From assembly GCA_973895155.1 (NCBI GenBank), contig OZ316891.1, forward strand, positions 15,314,001 through 15,378,000: DNA of 64,000 nt, written 5' to 3'. Positions 10,666-21,259 of this stretch are shown in pieces. Within the stretch, counting starts at the first letter, position 1. Every line of letters begins with the position of its first letter. The stretch is from Marsupella aquatica. Its lineage: Eukaryota; Marchantiophyta. A model generated the notes under the pieces. It ran no database searches. It had not been told where the DNA came from and worked only from the letters and a program-made list of their open reading frames with translations. The position numbers and the translations under genes were made by a program.

Positions 10666-13135
10666 TCACTCACTATCTAAATTCTCGACCATTTTTTGAA
10701 CCTCACTGCACTGGGCAGCCGCTGCTATAATTTGTTCCATGAGGTCACTCATTGGTGTCGCCACACTCTTTGGAACACTCTTTGGAACTTGCTGTTCTTT
10801 CTTGGAACCAATATCAGGAGGATTGTCCAGGGTGACCTTCATTTCTGGTACAGTTGGAGTTGTACCCGCTTTGGGGACTGCTTCATTATCATTTGATGCT
10901 GTGTCCAACTGTGCATGCACAAAAGAATCCCGGGCACCTGATATTGGCTGAAGTAGCACTACTGGTGCATCTGACTTTGGTGCCAATGTTGTCACTGGTA
11001 TATCGTGCTGCTCTAGAACATTGGCTGCCGGTAAATGTCCAAACAGGTCTTCAGCATCTGCATCAAGGCAAAGTTGTTCGAGTTTCTCTTCAGCATCGGA
11101 CTCGGACATGAGGTCCTGGTCTGATGTGTCCGTCCACACTGACTCCAACTCAACCTATACAATGTCATTTCAGACACAAATGTTATTCTCAACCAAGAAT
11201 GATTCCATAATGTAACAAGATTGCAGCGCACGTACGTCAAGTGAATGGTACATTACCTACTTCAATGCTTCCTCATCTGTACATGAGTTAATTGACTTGT
11301 ACATGGCAACAATGCTGGGTTTGTAAGTGTCAATAGCCTTTTGCTTACGGTTTGCCTTCCATAGCTTGTACTCATTTTCGCCCATGGTCTAATAGCGTGG
11401 CCAGCCGTGTTCTTCCTCCCATAATAGAGAGTCTCATTTTTGACGCATCCAATTCATAGCATCTTTGCAGAGCATTTTGCGTATGACTGCCATGCCATCA
11501 TGCACTTCAATGGCATCAAATTCGCCTTCCAATGGCTGAAAGAAAGTGGACAGCACCGAAGCACTTCTGGTCATGCGCTGAACATCAAAATCGTGTAAAT
11601 GTGCATATCCACCATGTTGTATGTCAGCAAAGGCGCGCTGGACCCAGGAACAAACATACCTTGTGTGTGGGCATTGGGAAACCATGGCCTGCAAGCAAGC
11701 CCAATCGCAATCATTGATCAGGCTGTCCCATGCGGAAAAGCCAATTCTAGGCATCATATATGTGAAGAAGAGAATGAAAACATTCTCTGCTGGAACAACG
11801 GGCTGGGGAATTCGTGATCGGTTCTCTTCAAATTTAGTCACAAACTTGCGTTGTGTTGACGACCTGCATGACATGTAATCACTTTAGTCATTGAGTACGG
11901 GACATAACTGAAAAGAGAGGGATTTTGGCACGATATGGAACGATGTGCTGTAATACTCACTTCACCCGTCTTTTTGCCATGCTCCATCGTTGTCACAACG
12001 TACCCCTTACATTGTAGTAATTGGGGGAAGGTTCTGCCCCTGGCTGCTTCCTTCGAGCTGCATTCCTTGCCTCACGTTGGCGTTGTGCAACTGGGTCCTT
12101 TGTGTACAGGGATGGTGGGTTACCGCCACTGATGAGGCCGTGCTTCTTGAAAACATGGCACCCATAGGTTTGCTGGGTCTTAAAAACCACATTCTTGCAG
12201 GGCAACATCTTACACACAGCTCTGGACCCATATACAAAATAATGAACTCCCTCCTTAGCATGGCTTTTGCCGTGTAACTCCTGTAAGTCATTGGACGTTC
12301 AGAATGAAAGGCCCATGCATGTATAAGTGAAGAATATAGTGAGTAACAAGCAGAGTTGTGGGGCAATGTAATTGCTCTTACCGACTTGCAGTGGGAACAA
12401 GGCTCGGGTAACGCTGCACATTTGTAGAAATCAGCTGGCCTGGGCATGTACTTCCCCTTCACAGACAACTGGTCTGAGCCCCGGTCTGAGCGCCTACGTG
12501 TCTGCGGGGCAACTTCATCATCATTGTCCGCCTGATTGCCTGAATGTTCGCTACATTCAGGTACAACCCTTTGGTTGTCGTGAACTTTGCCTCGGTTGCT
12601 CTCTATATTGGACCCCTACCTTTGCTTTACGTGGAGTGAACCTGGTGTGAGGTGGCAACTCAACTTGACCACCGTTGGATTTTCTTTTTTGCCCACTTGC
12701 AGGAGGGACAGCACCGGAGGGACTCGGCAATGTTGCAATCATGACCACATCACCATCGTCATCGTCTTTGGAGTCAGAGTGTTCGGTGGCTTCGGGTAGC
12801 GGCAGTATGTTTTGGTGCACGGGGCCACTTTGAATTGGCAAATGGGGCTCCTGGGTGGATGGTGCGCTGGCTACAATGCCTGGCTGACGGGGTGCGCTTG
12901 GTACAACGCTGGCCGGTGCTGGCAAAGCAAGAACCATCAGGTGTGGCTCAGGCAAGGCAGGAGTGTCCAAGTCATTACCGTCAATGACAGTTGGGACCGA
13001 GGTTGAAGTGGGACATCTCCACATAGCCAATCTTTGGTTAGCAGCCTGACAGTGAAAACCGAGAAGAGAGTGAAAATGAAAATTACAATAAGGTGAATTG
13101 AACTGATGGACAATATAACGTGCCGGAAGTGTCAT
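10666..13135 (-). CDS. Unrecognised transposon-borne protein with Cys/His cluster
   Basis: A series of minus-strand exons joined by plausible GT-AG introns. About 13047-12560 gives a Pro/Ser/Asp-rich, acidic and then basic segment. About 12520-12378 gives the block KGKYMPRPADFYKCAALPEP with CSHCK after it. About 12280-12010 contains AVCKMLPCKNVVFKTQQTYG, CHVFKKHG and a basic Arg-rich tail. About 11868-11434 gives a Trp/Cys-rich helical segment, 11394-11262 a short helical segment, and 11155-10666 an acidic C-terminus ending in a predicted helix. The spaced Cys and His residues suggest a zinc-binding, possibly DNA-binding, module. I know no family with this order. It lies tail-to-tail with the transposase gene, as mudrB does with mudrA in MuDR, but I see no similarity to mudrB. 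The ATG at 13135 is a guess; the first exon could instead begin at an acceptor near 13047. Function unknown. Confidence 0.6.
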
Positions 13136-13706
13136 ACTTAATTAGAGGAATACAGGAACAGTAGCCTGGATCTATAATATTAAGTACCCGAATTAGCATT
13201 TGAAAGACAAATTGTAATCCGTAATGTGGCGAGCCAAGTACCTGCTTCTTTGTTCGGTGCATTTTTCCCTAACACCTGCATGACAGATTGTGCAATCATA
13301 GCACACACTTAGTAAAATGGAGGGGAATGTCAGTGAAGGAGTAACAGTACAGACTTCTGCAATTTTTATTCAATTTTTGCATGTAGTCCTACATTTACTA
13401 ATATACAGAACAACGCAATTAAAAGAGACTTTGGGATAATTGGATCATGGCTTCGTGATATTCAAGTGGAAGGCATATGATGACAATGGAGGCATGCAAA
13501 GAAACAAGTGGATAAAATAAACATTGGACAGTACGCAGGACACAGTGTTTGAAATAAATAACTTTGCTTCCATCCGCATACATATTGGCCAGGCACTCTC
13601 ACATCGAGTGGAAATTGAGGAACCTGCCACTTTGAAAGTTGCAGGGCACAAAAAAGTAATATCTCCAAAAAACACTAAGCACCCTAAACCTGCACTGAGT
13701 CTACAT

Positions 13707-14588
13707 CTACCGGCTGCGCCCAGAGTACACATCCAATGATGAACTAAACACTTCTGCAAGGCGTTGGACAATGGATGACATCGTGCCCTGGGCTCCTGAA
13801 TCGTCCACATTGTCATCAGCTTCCTCTTGTAGCAGGACTGACCCATCTCCTGTGGTTGATGTAGGTGTGGTGTAAGACGTTGTCGGGGATTCGCTTATAG
13901 GTGAGTGTGCACTGACCATGGAGGGGTTATCGCGCATTGTTGTAGGGGATGCATGTACAATTCTTGAAGCAACAGGATCAACGTTGCAGCCATCGATAGC
14001 GCTTTGACACGGGAGGTGTGCTCGGGAGCTCTGAGGTGTTCGTTGTTGCGTAGGGGTTCATGTTTGGGTCCATAGACGGGACTGCGGCAAGGTACTATTT
14101 GAAGCAACAACGTCCAACTCATTCACAGTCAATATACCGCGATTAATCCGGAACATGACATTGCAAAGGGGCGCATCCTTCACCGAATCATGGATCAGTT
14201 GGAATTGATCAATTGGATCCATACAAGCTAAAGCACGAGCGGAGAGGCCCAACAAATTTTGTGCAGCATCCCATATAGCGGCCGTCAAAGCTGGCTTCCC
14301 ATAATTAGACTCCCGCATCCCGTCCGATAACAGCAACTCAAAATGAAAGAACTTGGTGTACAATCCATTCTACAATGCATCATGCTCGCAATGCTTATTT
14401 TGAGGCCCTTCTGTTGAAACCTTGCACAGCCCTCTTGGAATCTTCTCTGTACAGCCTCGATAGAGGAATTTCTTGGGAAATGGATTCGTGGCAATGAAGT
14501 TAAAAACCACGACACTGCATGGACCTATATACCCTGTGTCCTCTCTCATGAAGGCTGCTTGTACATCAAAGAGAGTTGGCATCAACAT
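13707..14588 (-). CDS. Replication protein A 70-kDa-like (DBD-C OB-fold) protein, possibly broken
   Basis: From ATG 14588 the protein opens with LFDVQAAFMREDTGYIGP, followed by a Zn-ribbon region. The ribbon runs YRGCTEKIPRGLC (C-x8-C, the spacing of plant RPA70), then a third Cys in NKHCEHD, with Asp where the fourth Cys would sit. The OB-fold continues as NGLYTKFFHFELLLSDG and WDAAQNLLGLSARALACMDP, which match the conserved order of RPA70 DNA-binding domain C. A Ser/Thr/Pro- and Asp-rich tail ends at 13707. RPA70 binds single-stranded DNA. Only this one OB domain is present, so it is much shorter than host RPA70. An in-frame TAG at 14370-14372 sits between ribbon and OB strands. It is either a nonsense mutation or the end of a roughly 50-bp intron that would remove part of the ribbon. 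A further frame change near 14060 needs an intron or is damage. It lies 355 bp inside the right TIR. Confidence 0.62.
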
Positions 14589-14943
14589 TGAGTTTGTCTT
14601 ACCGTCGTGAATTGCTTCGCAGTGCTTTTAATCCTTCGTATGGGACTCACAAATGCACACTATATTCTGCTCTCTGCAAAACTGGAACAACATTATGAAT
14701 AAACCTCGCTTGGACCTAAACCTCAAATTCAAAGGGCTTCATTTTGAGTGAATGGTCGATGTTGCACACACTAACCTCAAGCGCACAAAGCTCGATTGCT
14801 GATTGCCAAAACGCAAAGTGGCAGAGTATGCAATAGGTCACACACTATCGTCGCAAAAAAGTAGCGCGGGAAGGAAGGTTCTAGATGCAAGGTCCTCGGG
14901 TATCGCAGACCTTCACGTCGTACCCCTCCAGTATGAAGTTCAC

Positions 14944-15252
14944 TCACACTGGATACGGGGATGGCCGGGGAGGTAAAATCGTTCGCGACCTGAGAGATTC
15001 AAGAGGGAGCGGGTTATGGCCGGTATGGGTAGGGCGGGCCTGGGAGGGGCGGCCAGCAATAGGGACAGGGCAGTGCAAGCTTTGGGGACAGGTGGGGTAG
15101 TGCGGTGGTCGTTCGAGGGACACCCTGCCCGTCTATTGTACGGACTGCCCTAAACACTAAACTCCTGTAAGCGCGACCCAATTACCGTAAATCCCTGTAA
15201 ACGCTCCCTCACCCCTCATTAATGTGCATCGATATTTGGAATCGCCGTGAAT
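14944..15252 (-). repeat. Right terminal inverted repeat (309 bp)
   Basis: Reverse complement of the left TIR, with the same 309-bp length and about 11 substitutions. It would supply the promoter end for the leftward RPA-like gene. Confidence 0.95.
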
Positions 15253-15260
15253 GTTTCTCT
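15253..15260 (+). repeat. Target-site duplication, right copy (gtttctct)
   Basis: Exact copy of 5578-5585, directly abutting the right TIR. Confidence 0.92.
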
Positions 15261-17172
15261 GCTCTAGCCACCAAAGTGGATGTCCCTCTTGCCGGAACTT
15301 GAGTGTCCACATGGACACCTTTCTTTTCCTTCCACCACATGGCATCCGCAATGAGGCTGGCAACCCGACACTGTGGGTCTCGCTCGCTCCCACTGTAGTA
15401 TGGGAGTGCGTGGATGACCCAGGATCTCTGGGAAGACTCACTCAACTGGGAGTTTCCAAGCTGGGTCATTAGTGAAAGTTAGGGAGTTGTGGTATATTCC
15501 ATAAATGTGGGGTAATTATAACGCGAGCAAAAGGTACAAATTTTTCTCGCACGAGCAAACAAATTTCCTGCATGACCCCTATTTTTCTACATGCAACTGC
15601 CTCGCTATCAACTACCTGGTTGGTAACATCCCTTTTGGGGACTCCCTTTTTGCTAGCAAGCTCACTAACCATCTGGACTCTTTAAAAAACACAAAAAATG
15701 TAGAAGGCACCAAAAAGCGACTGAAATTTGGAATCATTATTGTCTCGCTATCAAAATCTCCTGTTTGCTTGCAACATAGAATACCTCATAAATGTGGTTA
15801 CGGGATTCAGTTATAGAATTTTTTAAATGGGGGAAGTAGCATTAACCTGCCCCATAAGGCAGGATTTGCAAGACAGAGAGACCGAGAAGCGCCTGCCCTC
15901 CCTATCATGAACCAGGTACCTTCACTTTGGGCCTTGCCTTGGATTGATTAACTCATCCTAGTTCGGTACAAGTGATCAACATTCTTTGACACTAGGACAG
16001 TTATCATTTAGCCAACTTGGGCAGTGTCATTCAAGGGGTTTACAACCATAGTTCCTGAGTGCTCGTGAATTAACTAGCACAATTCCCAAGTGTAGTTTGG
16101 CTCTAGTTTTGACCTGAAAATTGTGCCTGAAAGTGTATAATCCTGGCTGCATGCTAGCCAAGGGGGTCAAAATGTCATAAGCCTGGTCCATATTTAGGCT
16201 GAGGTTATGGCTCATATTTAGCCATGGAAATACAAAGAGTAAATTGCAGGAGGCTATTTGTTTCACATCCAACCACAATTTTGTTTCGTTGCCAAACGTG
16301 TCATGAAGGGTATAACAAATATACCTTGTCTCCACAGCTAACTCATGTAACGCCATTGAGCCAGCCCATCCGAACAGTACCAATGCGGTATGCATCAAAC
16401 GACTGAGATGATTTAGAACAACAGTATGAGCACGATACCAAGGAAGACCCATACAATACCCCTTTCTGATGATTAAACCCTATGCAACTTTTTCTTGCCT
16501 CAAAAATTGCTATTAGTTGTGAGAAACCCCTCCAAACATCCCTGCAGTCCCTAATTTTCATGTGGTTGTGTATATGACATTGCCAAAGGAAAAGGCCAAA
16601 CCTAGAGACATGATCCAAAAGGAAACGCCCAATAGAGGGAGAGGACCGGAAAAGGCCCCAAGAAGACCATAGAGGCCCACCAAGCCCAGGATTCCCCCAC
16701 AGCCACTGTACAAGGGAACAAAAAAACAAAGAACCCACTAAGTATCTGAGTAGACTAAGACCCTACTGGATTAGAAAACAAAAAGTGGCAATGAGGTACA
16801 TCTTACTACAAACCTTGGGAAGGGGCACGAAGTCCTTCGGAAGGGAAAGAAGAGCCTGGAATGTACTAGACTCTGGCTTCTTCTTCTACATTTCTACTAG
16901 AGCCCCCGTTCCCCGCTGTCTGTCTTGCGTTCGAAGTCTCTACTCTACTACAGGTCGCAAGTTGATATAGAACGGTACCCAGCAAAGGATTGCACAGTGG
17001 TTTCTTCGTCGAACCAAATTGATTTGGATCTGCTCCAGGCATTGCGCGAGCAGAAGAGGTACTGAGTGCAAGACCGTGTTGTAATTTGCGAGCCACTCGC
17101 TGCGGAGGATTTCGAGGGTGGAGCTGTGACTGTCTGTCTGTGCGGTTGTTTTGTTTGCTTGAACTCGAGAAT
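15261..17172. other. No named gene; right flank of transposon and upstream region of FES1
   Basis: A minus-strand open segment, 15469 down to the transposon edge, has protein-like composition (for example IADAMWWKEKKGVHVDTQV) but no family I recognise. It stops being open once it enters the TIR. Minus-strand frames of 131 and 141 codons at 16343-16738 and 16027-16452 are also unassigned and may be retroelement debris. The last few hundred bases before 17173 should hold the FES1 promoter and 5' leader. Confidence 0.5.
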
Positions 17173-19815
17173 ATGGCTCGGAAGGAGAAACCTCCCGGGG
17201 GCGCCCCGACTTGGGAAGCACTGCTCAAGTGGAGTCTTGCCAACTCCGACGGTCTGCAGCAAGCTCCTCCACAAACCAGGTGCGGTGCGAGAATAAGTAG
17301 AGAAGGAATGAATTCCGTTTGTCCTGCCAAAGCGTCTATTTTGTTAGTGCATGGGCGGGGCGGTACAAAAGCAGACGGAAGACAGTGAGACAGAGTCTGG
17401 TTGATTGTATTTAGTGGATTGCTTGAATGCTTGTAGAGTTAAACTTGAATTTTATGCGTTGCCAGCCGAACCTCAGTGGGCGTGCAGACTTCCAACCGAG
17501 ACTTAAGTGCTAATCCTGCTGTCGCTTTTTGATAGTCTGTTGCAACATAACAATTTAGTCTCAGGAAATATCTTCCCAATGCTACGGGGTACACAATTGG
17601 CGTAGAATGGTTGTCTGGGTTGTCAACCGTCTCAATCGTGTTGGTAAATAGTAGAGACCGCTGATTTTCTCGGAGCAATTGGTCCTACTAAAATTTAGAG
17701 TCTGAAATCTCACTCTTTCGTCTAGTTTGTGAACAAAATTATTGGTAGGCTAAGTTCGTTACCATTGCACTTTTCTTCGATGGTCTCCTACGGGTCCTTC
17801 GCCCCATCTTCACAGTAGCGATATTGCAAATTTCGTTCTAGATGCTCGCATGTACGACGGGGCTCCGTTTAGGTCTTTTCTCGTCATAAGGTGCAGAATG
17901 GGTCTATATATTCGGATCTAGATAGGTCAATATTGGTTTTTCAGTAGTCTCGCGAGAAACGTTTGAAAGGAATTCCTGACAGTGTGGATGGGTTCTATTC
18001 TGCAGTGAGGAGGATAGGAAATGGTTCAACGAAGCAGTGCAGGCACATACCATTGATGTTATTAGGAGAATGAAGGAAATTTCTCTTGTTTTGAATACAC
18101 CTCAACAGATATTAGACGAACAAGGGGTCACTCCTGAAGAGCAGGAAGGTACTTTCTTAGTCCTTTCCTTTTCATGGATTAAAATAACTTGATTCTGCCC
18201 TACATTGTTTTTATTTATTTCGGAAGGGCAGCTTAAATTCAACATGTGTTCTTTGAACTATCTGTGCAGGAATGCTTGAAGAATTGCAAGAGCATGTGGA
18301 ATCTATCGATATGGCAAATGGTACGTCCAAAGGATATGTGATGAGTATTAACTTGCAGCAGCTCAGCTTGCTGCTTACATCAGTTTGACTGTGTTGTTTT
18401 CTGATGAGGTCCTTAGGTTCCTTAAAGGCAGAGAATCTTTGTCAAAGCAGTTTATTTTGATGGGTTCAGTTAGTAATGAACTAAGGGAACGTTTCTGTCC
18501 TGACGCTTGAATGCAGATCTTCATGCCATTGGCGGTTTGATACCTCTGCTTAACTACCTTAAGAACCCTCATGCGCCAATCAGGGCAAGAGCTGCGGAGG
18601 TTGTGATGACAATGGTGCAAAATAATGAAAAATGTCAGAAGCAGGTCATGGATGTGAAGGGCTTGCAGTTGTTGCTGCACAACTTTACCTCAGATGAGGC
18701 TTTGAATGTGAGGGCCAAAGCACTGGGTGCCATCTCTTGTAAGCTCTGCTCTAATCTCCTGCAATGTTTTGTTTTTTTATTTGATTTTGTGCCGTGACAC
18801 CGTGGCTGCTTCGTCTCAAGGTTTTATGTCAAAATAAGACAATAAGCCGATTCGTAGATTTGGCATGATGGCAGAAAGGTCGCAACTAAGTGTACTTACC
18901 GTAGTCATACGTGTCAATGGAGTGGGGTTGAACAATTGATGAAGTTCTTCCACAGTTTTATTTCTCTGCCATCTTCAATTTGAGTGATCTTAGAGTTTAA
19001 ATTTCTGACATTCTGGAAATGTTCTGTAGCACTAATCCGGCATAACAAAGATGGAGTGGCTGCATTCCGTTTGGGTAATGGCTATGCTGGCCTACGAGAT
19101 GCACTATCATCAGGTCACCCACGACTGCAGAGGTATGTACACAAGTGTTGTGGATCTGACATGGAGATTTTGCTTAGGGGGGTTGTTGGGATTAATGTAG
19201 AATATTAATCTTGCTTTTGTAAGTACATCCGTTTGTCTTACCCCACATCTACTACTGTAGTCTGTCATTTCTCATGGAAGGTTTTTGGTCTGATTGTTGA
19301 AATGGGAATTGCCTACTTATCCCATTGTGTGTTGCAGGAAAGCTCTTCAAGTGATTTTCTATCTTCTTCAGGAGAACCCTAAGGATGTGAAGGTGGTGAC
19401 AGACTTGGGGTTTCCTCGGGTCTTGACTAGTTTAGTCAGCAGCCAAGATGGGGATATTAGACGGGCTTCGCTTAGCTCCCTAGTGGAGATAAGCAAGAAT
19501 GGTGGGTTGGTAGAAGCTGCTGAATTTAGTGGCCAACTTAAGCAATTACTTAGTGGAAGGATAGAGGAAGTAAAGCAATATGGGCCTGACGATCAGGCAG
19601 CTGCTAAGGAAGAATGTTACCTCATAGATTCTTTGTGGCAACTGTGTTTCAATGGGCCTTCTGCTCTCAAACATACTGATCTGCTTGTCCCCATCGCGAC
19701 CTATGAGCAGGAAGGTGCAGAAGCCGCTCTCTCATCCAATAGATCATCCGGAAATAGTGCAGAACTTGTGGAGAAATCAGAGAAGGCTCCTTTGCTGCTA
19801 TTAGGTCCTGGTTGA
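17173..19815 (+). CDS. FES1: FES1/HspBP1-like Hsp70 nucleotide-exchange factor
   Basis: Seven exons with GT-AG introns keep one frame throughout: 17173-17279, 18006-18148, 18270-18320, 18517-18738, 19030-19132 and 19338-19815 are certain as coding blocks. Their summed length is 1104 nt, giving 367 aa plus stop, close to plant Fes1A. The N-terminus MARKEKPPGGAPTWEALLKW matches the family's short conserved head. It is followed by SEEDRKWFNEAVQAHTIDV and an armadillo-type helical repeat region (IGGLIPLLNYLKNPHAPIRA, VVMTMVQNNEKCQKQVM, RHNKDGVAAFRLGNGYAGLR, KALQVIFYLLQENPKDVKVV). Fes1 proteins grip the Hsp70 ATPase lobe and speed ADP release, in cytosol and nucleus, and support heat tolerance in plants. 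I see no membrane segment or signal peptide. The start is chosen because it matches the family N-terminus. Heat-shock elements were not assessed with confidence. Counting the blocks above gives six exons that already complete the frame; a further non-coding 5' exon is possible. Confidence 0.94.
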
Positions 19816-20776
19816 GATTTCCTTCTCTACAATTTCGAGGGCTTGAACTGCGATGGATGTAATGCTTCTGGTGTAAAATTCAGAGCTTTGCTTTTGGAAT
19901 AGAGCAATTTTGTATGTCAGAATATGTAGAAACATGTACAGGCGGGACTATCTAAATCTGTAATTTTTCCGTGCGAAGTATGTACTGGGATCAGAGTGAT
20001 AACTCAAAATGTCTCCTCCTGTTACCTAGGAGTTCCCCTGGTCTAATTGAAGGCACCATCTTGGGGATTTTTACTTTCCCTTCCAGTTCAGTACCTATCA
20101 TCTAACTCTGTTAAACCACGGTATGGCCCCCACTGTTCGTTTGCCTTTCTGTGACAAGGTGAATAGTAGACCCACCCTGCTTTCCCACTCAGGTTCCATC
20201 GTAGGATACTCATACTTTATAAACATTTTTTGGTGATTTCTTGAAAAACCATGACCTACTTTTAGCTGTGATTTTCATTTTGAACCATAGTTTGCTGCCT
20301 CCCTATGGTGAACTAGGAGATGACATTGATACTCCAAAATTCCTGAGAATTTAACATGTTGTTTCATACACATGATTGTCCTAAATGTGAAGTGAGCACT
20401 ACGAGCACCTGTATAATGGAACTTGAAGTATATTTCTTCGAGCTTTTCTTTTAGTTGGCATAGCTTATTCATCTCACCTGGAGATAAGGAAGGTGAGATA
20501 GAAACATTTGGCAGGACAGGCAAACTGTGACATCACCATCAGTTTCATTTGTGATGCTCTGACGATGAAGCGTCTGATGTCCACTGAAAAGGAATTTTGC
20601 TAGTTGTCACTAGCAACTACGCAGTCCTTTGCGAACCACAGTAGTTGTCCACTTTCGTTCTGACCAAAGAAATATGAAAGTATCCAAATTTGCTGGGGTT
20701 TTCTGTAAACCCATCAAATAGTCAAAACACTCCAAAGTGAAGGGTGCCAACGTCAGAGTCATAAGCTTGGATAGAT
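19816..20776. other. FES1 3' region and intergenic DNA
   Basis: The first 150-200 bases after the stop codon are T-rich and likely the FES1 3' untranslated region. Beyond that I see no gene. A minus-strand frame at 20275-20523 shows nothing recognisable. Confidence 0.5.
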
Positions 20777-20880
20777 CTCCATTATAACCTTTATGCTCAG
20801 ATGACTCTCAGGGTAATGCTACTAAAGCTCTCCATTATGACCTTTATGCTCAGATGACTCTCAGGGTAATGCTACTAAAG
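20777..20880 (+). repeat. 53-bp direct tandem duplication
   Basis: Two adjacent copies begin with ctccatta and end with ctactaaag. The first is 20777-20829 and the second 20830-20880. They differ by one substitution (ataacc against atgacc) and by the two bases at the junction. This is a recent local duplication in non-coding DNA. Confidence 0.93.
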
Positions 20881-21259
20881 CCACCTGCTTTAGAACAAGG
20901 TTCCCTTGTGCTTTGGAGAATCTTGGAAGCCTCTATTGTACTATAGTCTCAAATACTACTTTAACCTACTCATAATTGTTCCATAATTGTTCCAGTGTTG
21001 CCTAACTCTAGCAATGAGCCCCTCTAAGATTTGTTATCAGCATGATCAATAGGGATGCGACTAAGTATGAAGAAGCTAGTAAAAGCAAGGACAATGGTTA
21101 TTCTTCGAGGACTTGACAATAGTGCACTCAAAGATAACTCCAACGGACCTGTTGCCGACCATGAAAACATGGACTATATGAATAAATTTTCCAACAAATC
21201 ACACCACATGAACCCAAGATGCTCTGCATGACCCCAATCATGGGGCTGCATACTTTCCG

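Larger units (their letters stand above)
5586..15252. mobile_element. 9.67-kb Mutator-like (MULE) DNA transposon with long TIRs
   Basis: The element is bounded by 309-bp terminal inverted repeats (5586-5894 and 14944-15252) and an 8-bp target duplication. Inside, a SWIM-containing MULE transposase gene runs rightward (6194-9836). Two gene-like units run leftward (13135-10666 and 14588-13707), so transcription converges on the middle. This layout recalls maize MuDR, where mudrA and mudrB converge, but the leftward genes here are not recognisable mudrB. The TIRs are equal in length with about 11 mismatches by eye and no indels, so the insertion is not very old. The transposase copy is nevertheless broken, so this copy probably needs help in trans to move. 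Confidence 0.93.

Noticed and set aside
5586-15252. Helitron, because of the RPA-like gene
   Set aside because: Long TIRs, an 8-bp target duplication and a MULE transposase are decisive; no Rep/helicase domain is present.
16027-16738. Two minus-strand frames of 131-141 codons, first thought to be a copia integrase
   Set aside because: I could not find the zinc-binding or DDE landmarks, and the phrases match only loosely.
16866-17330. Minus-strand frames of 93-154 codons over the FES1 first exon
   Set aside because: They are antisense shadows of the FES1 first exon and its 5' leader.
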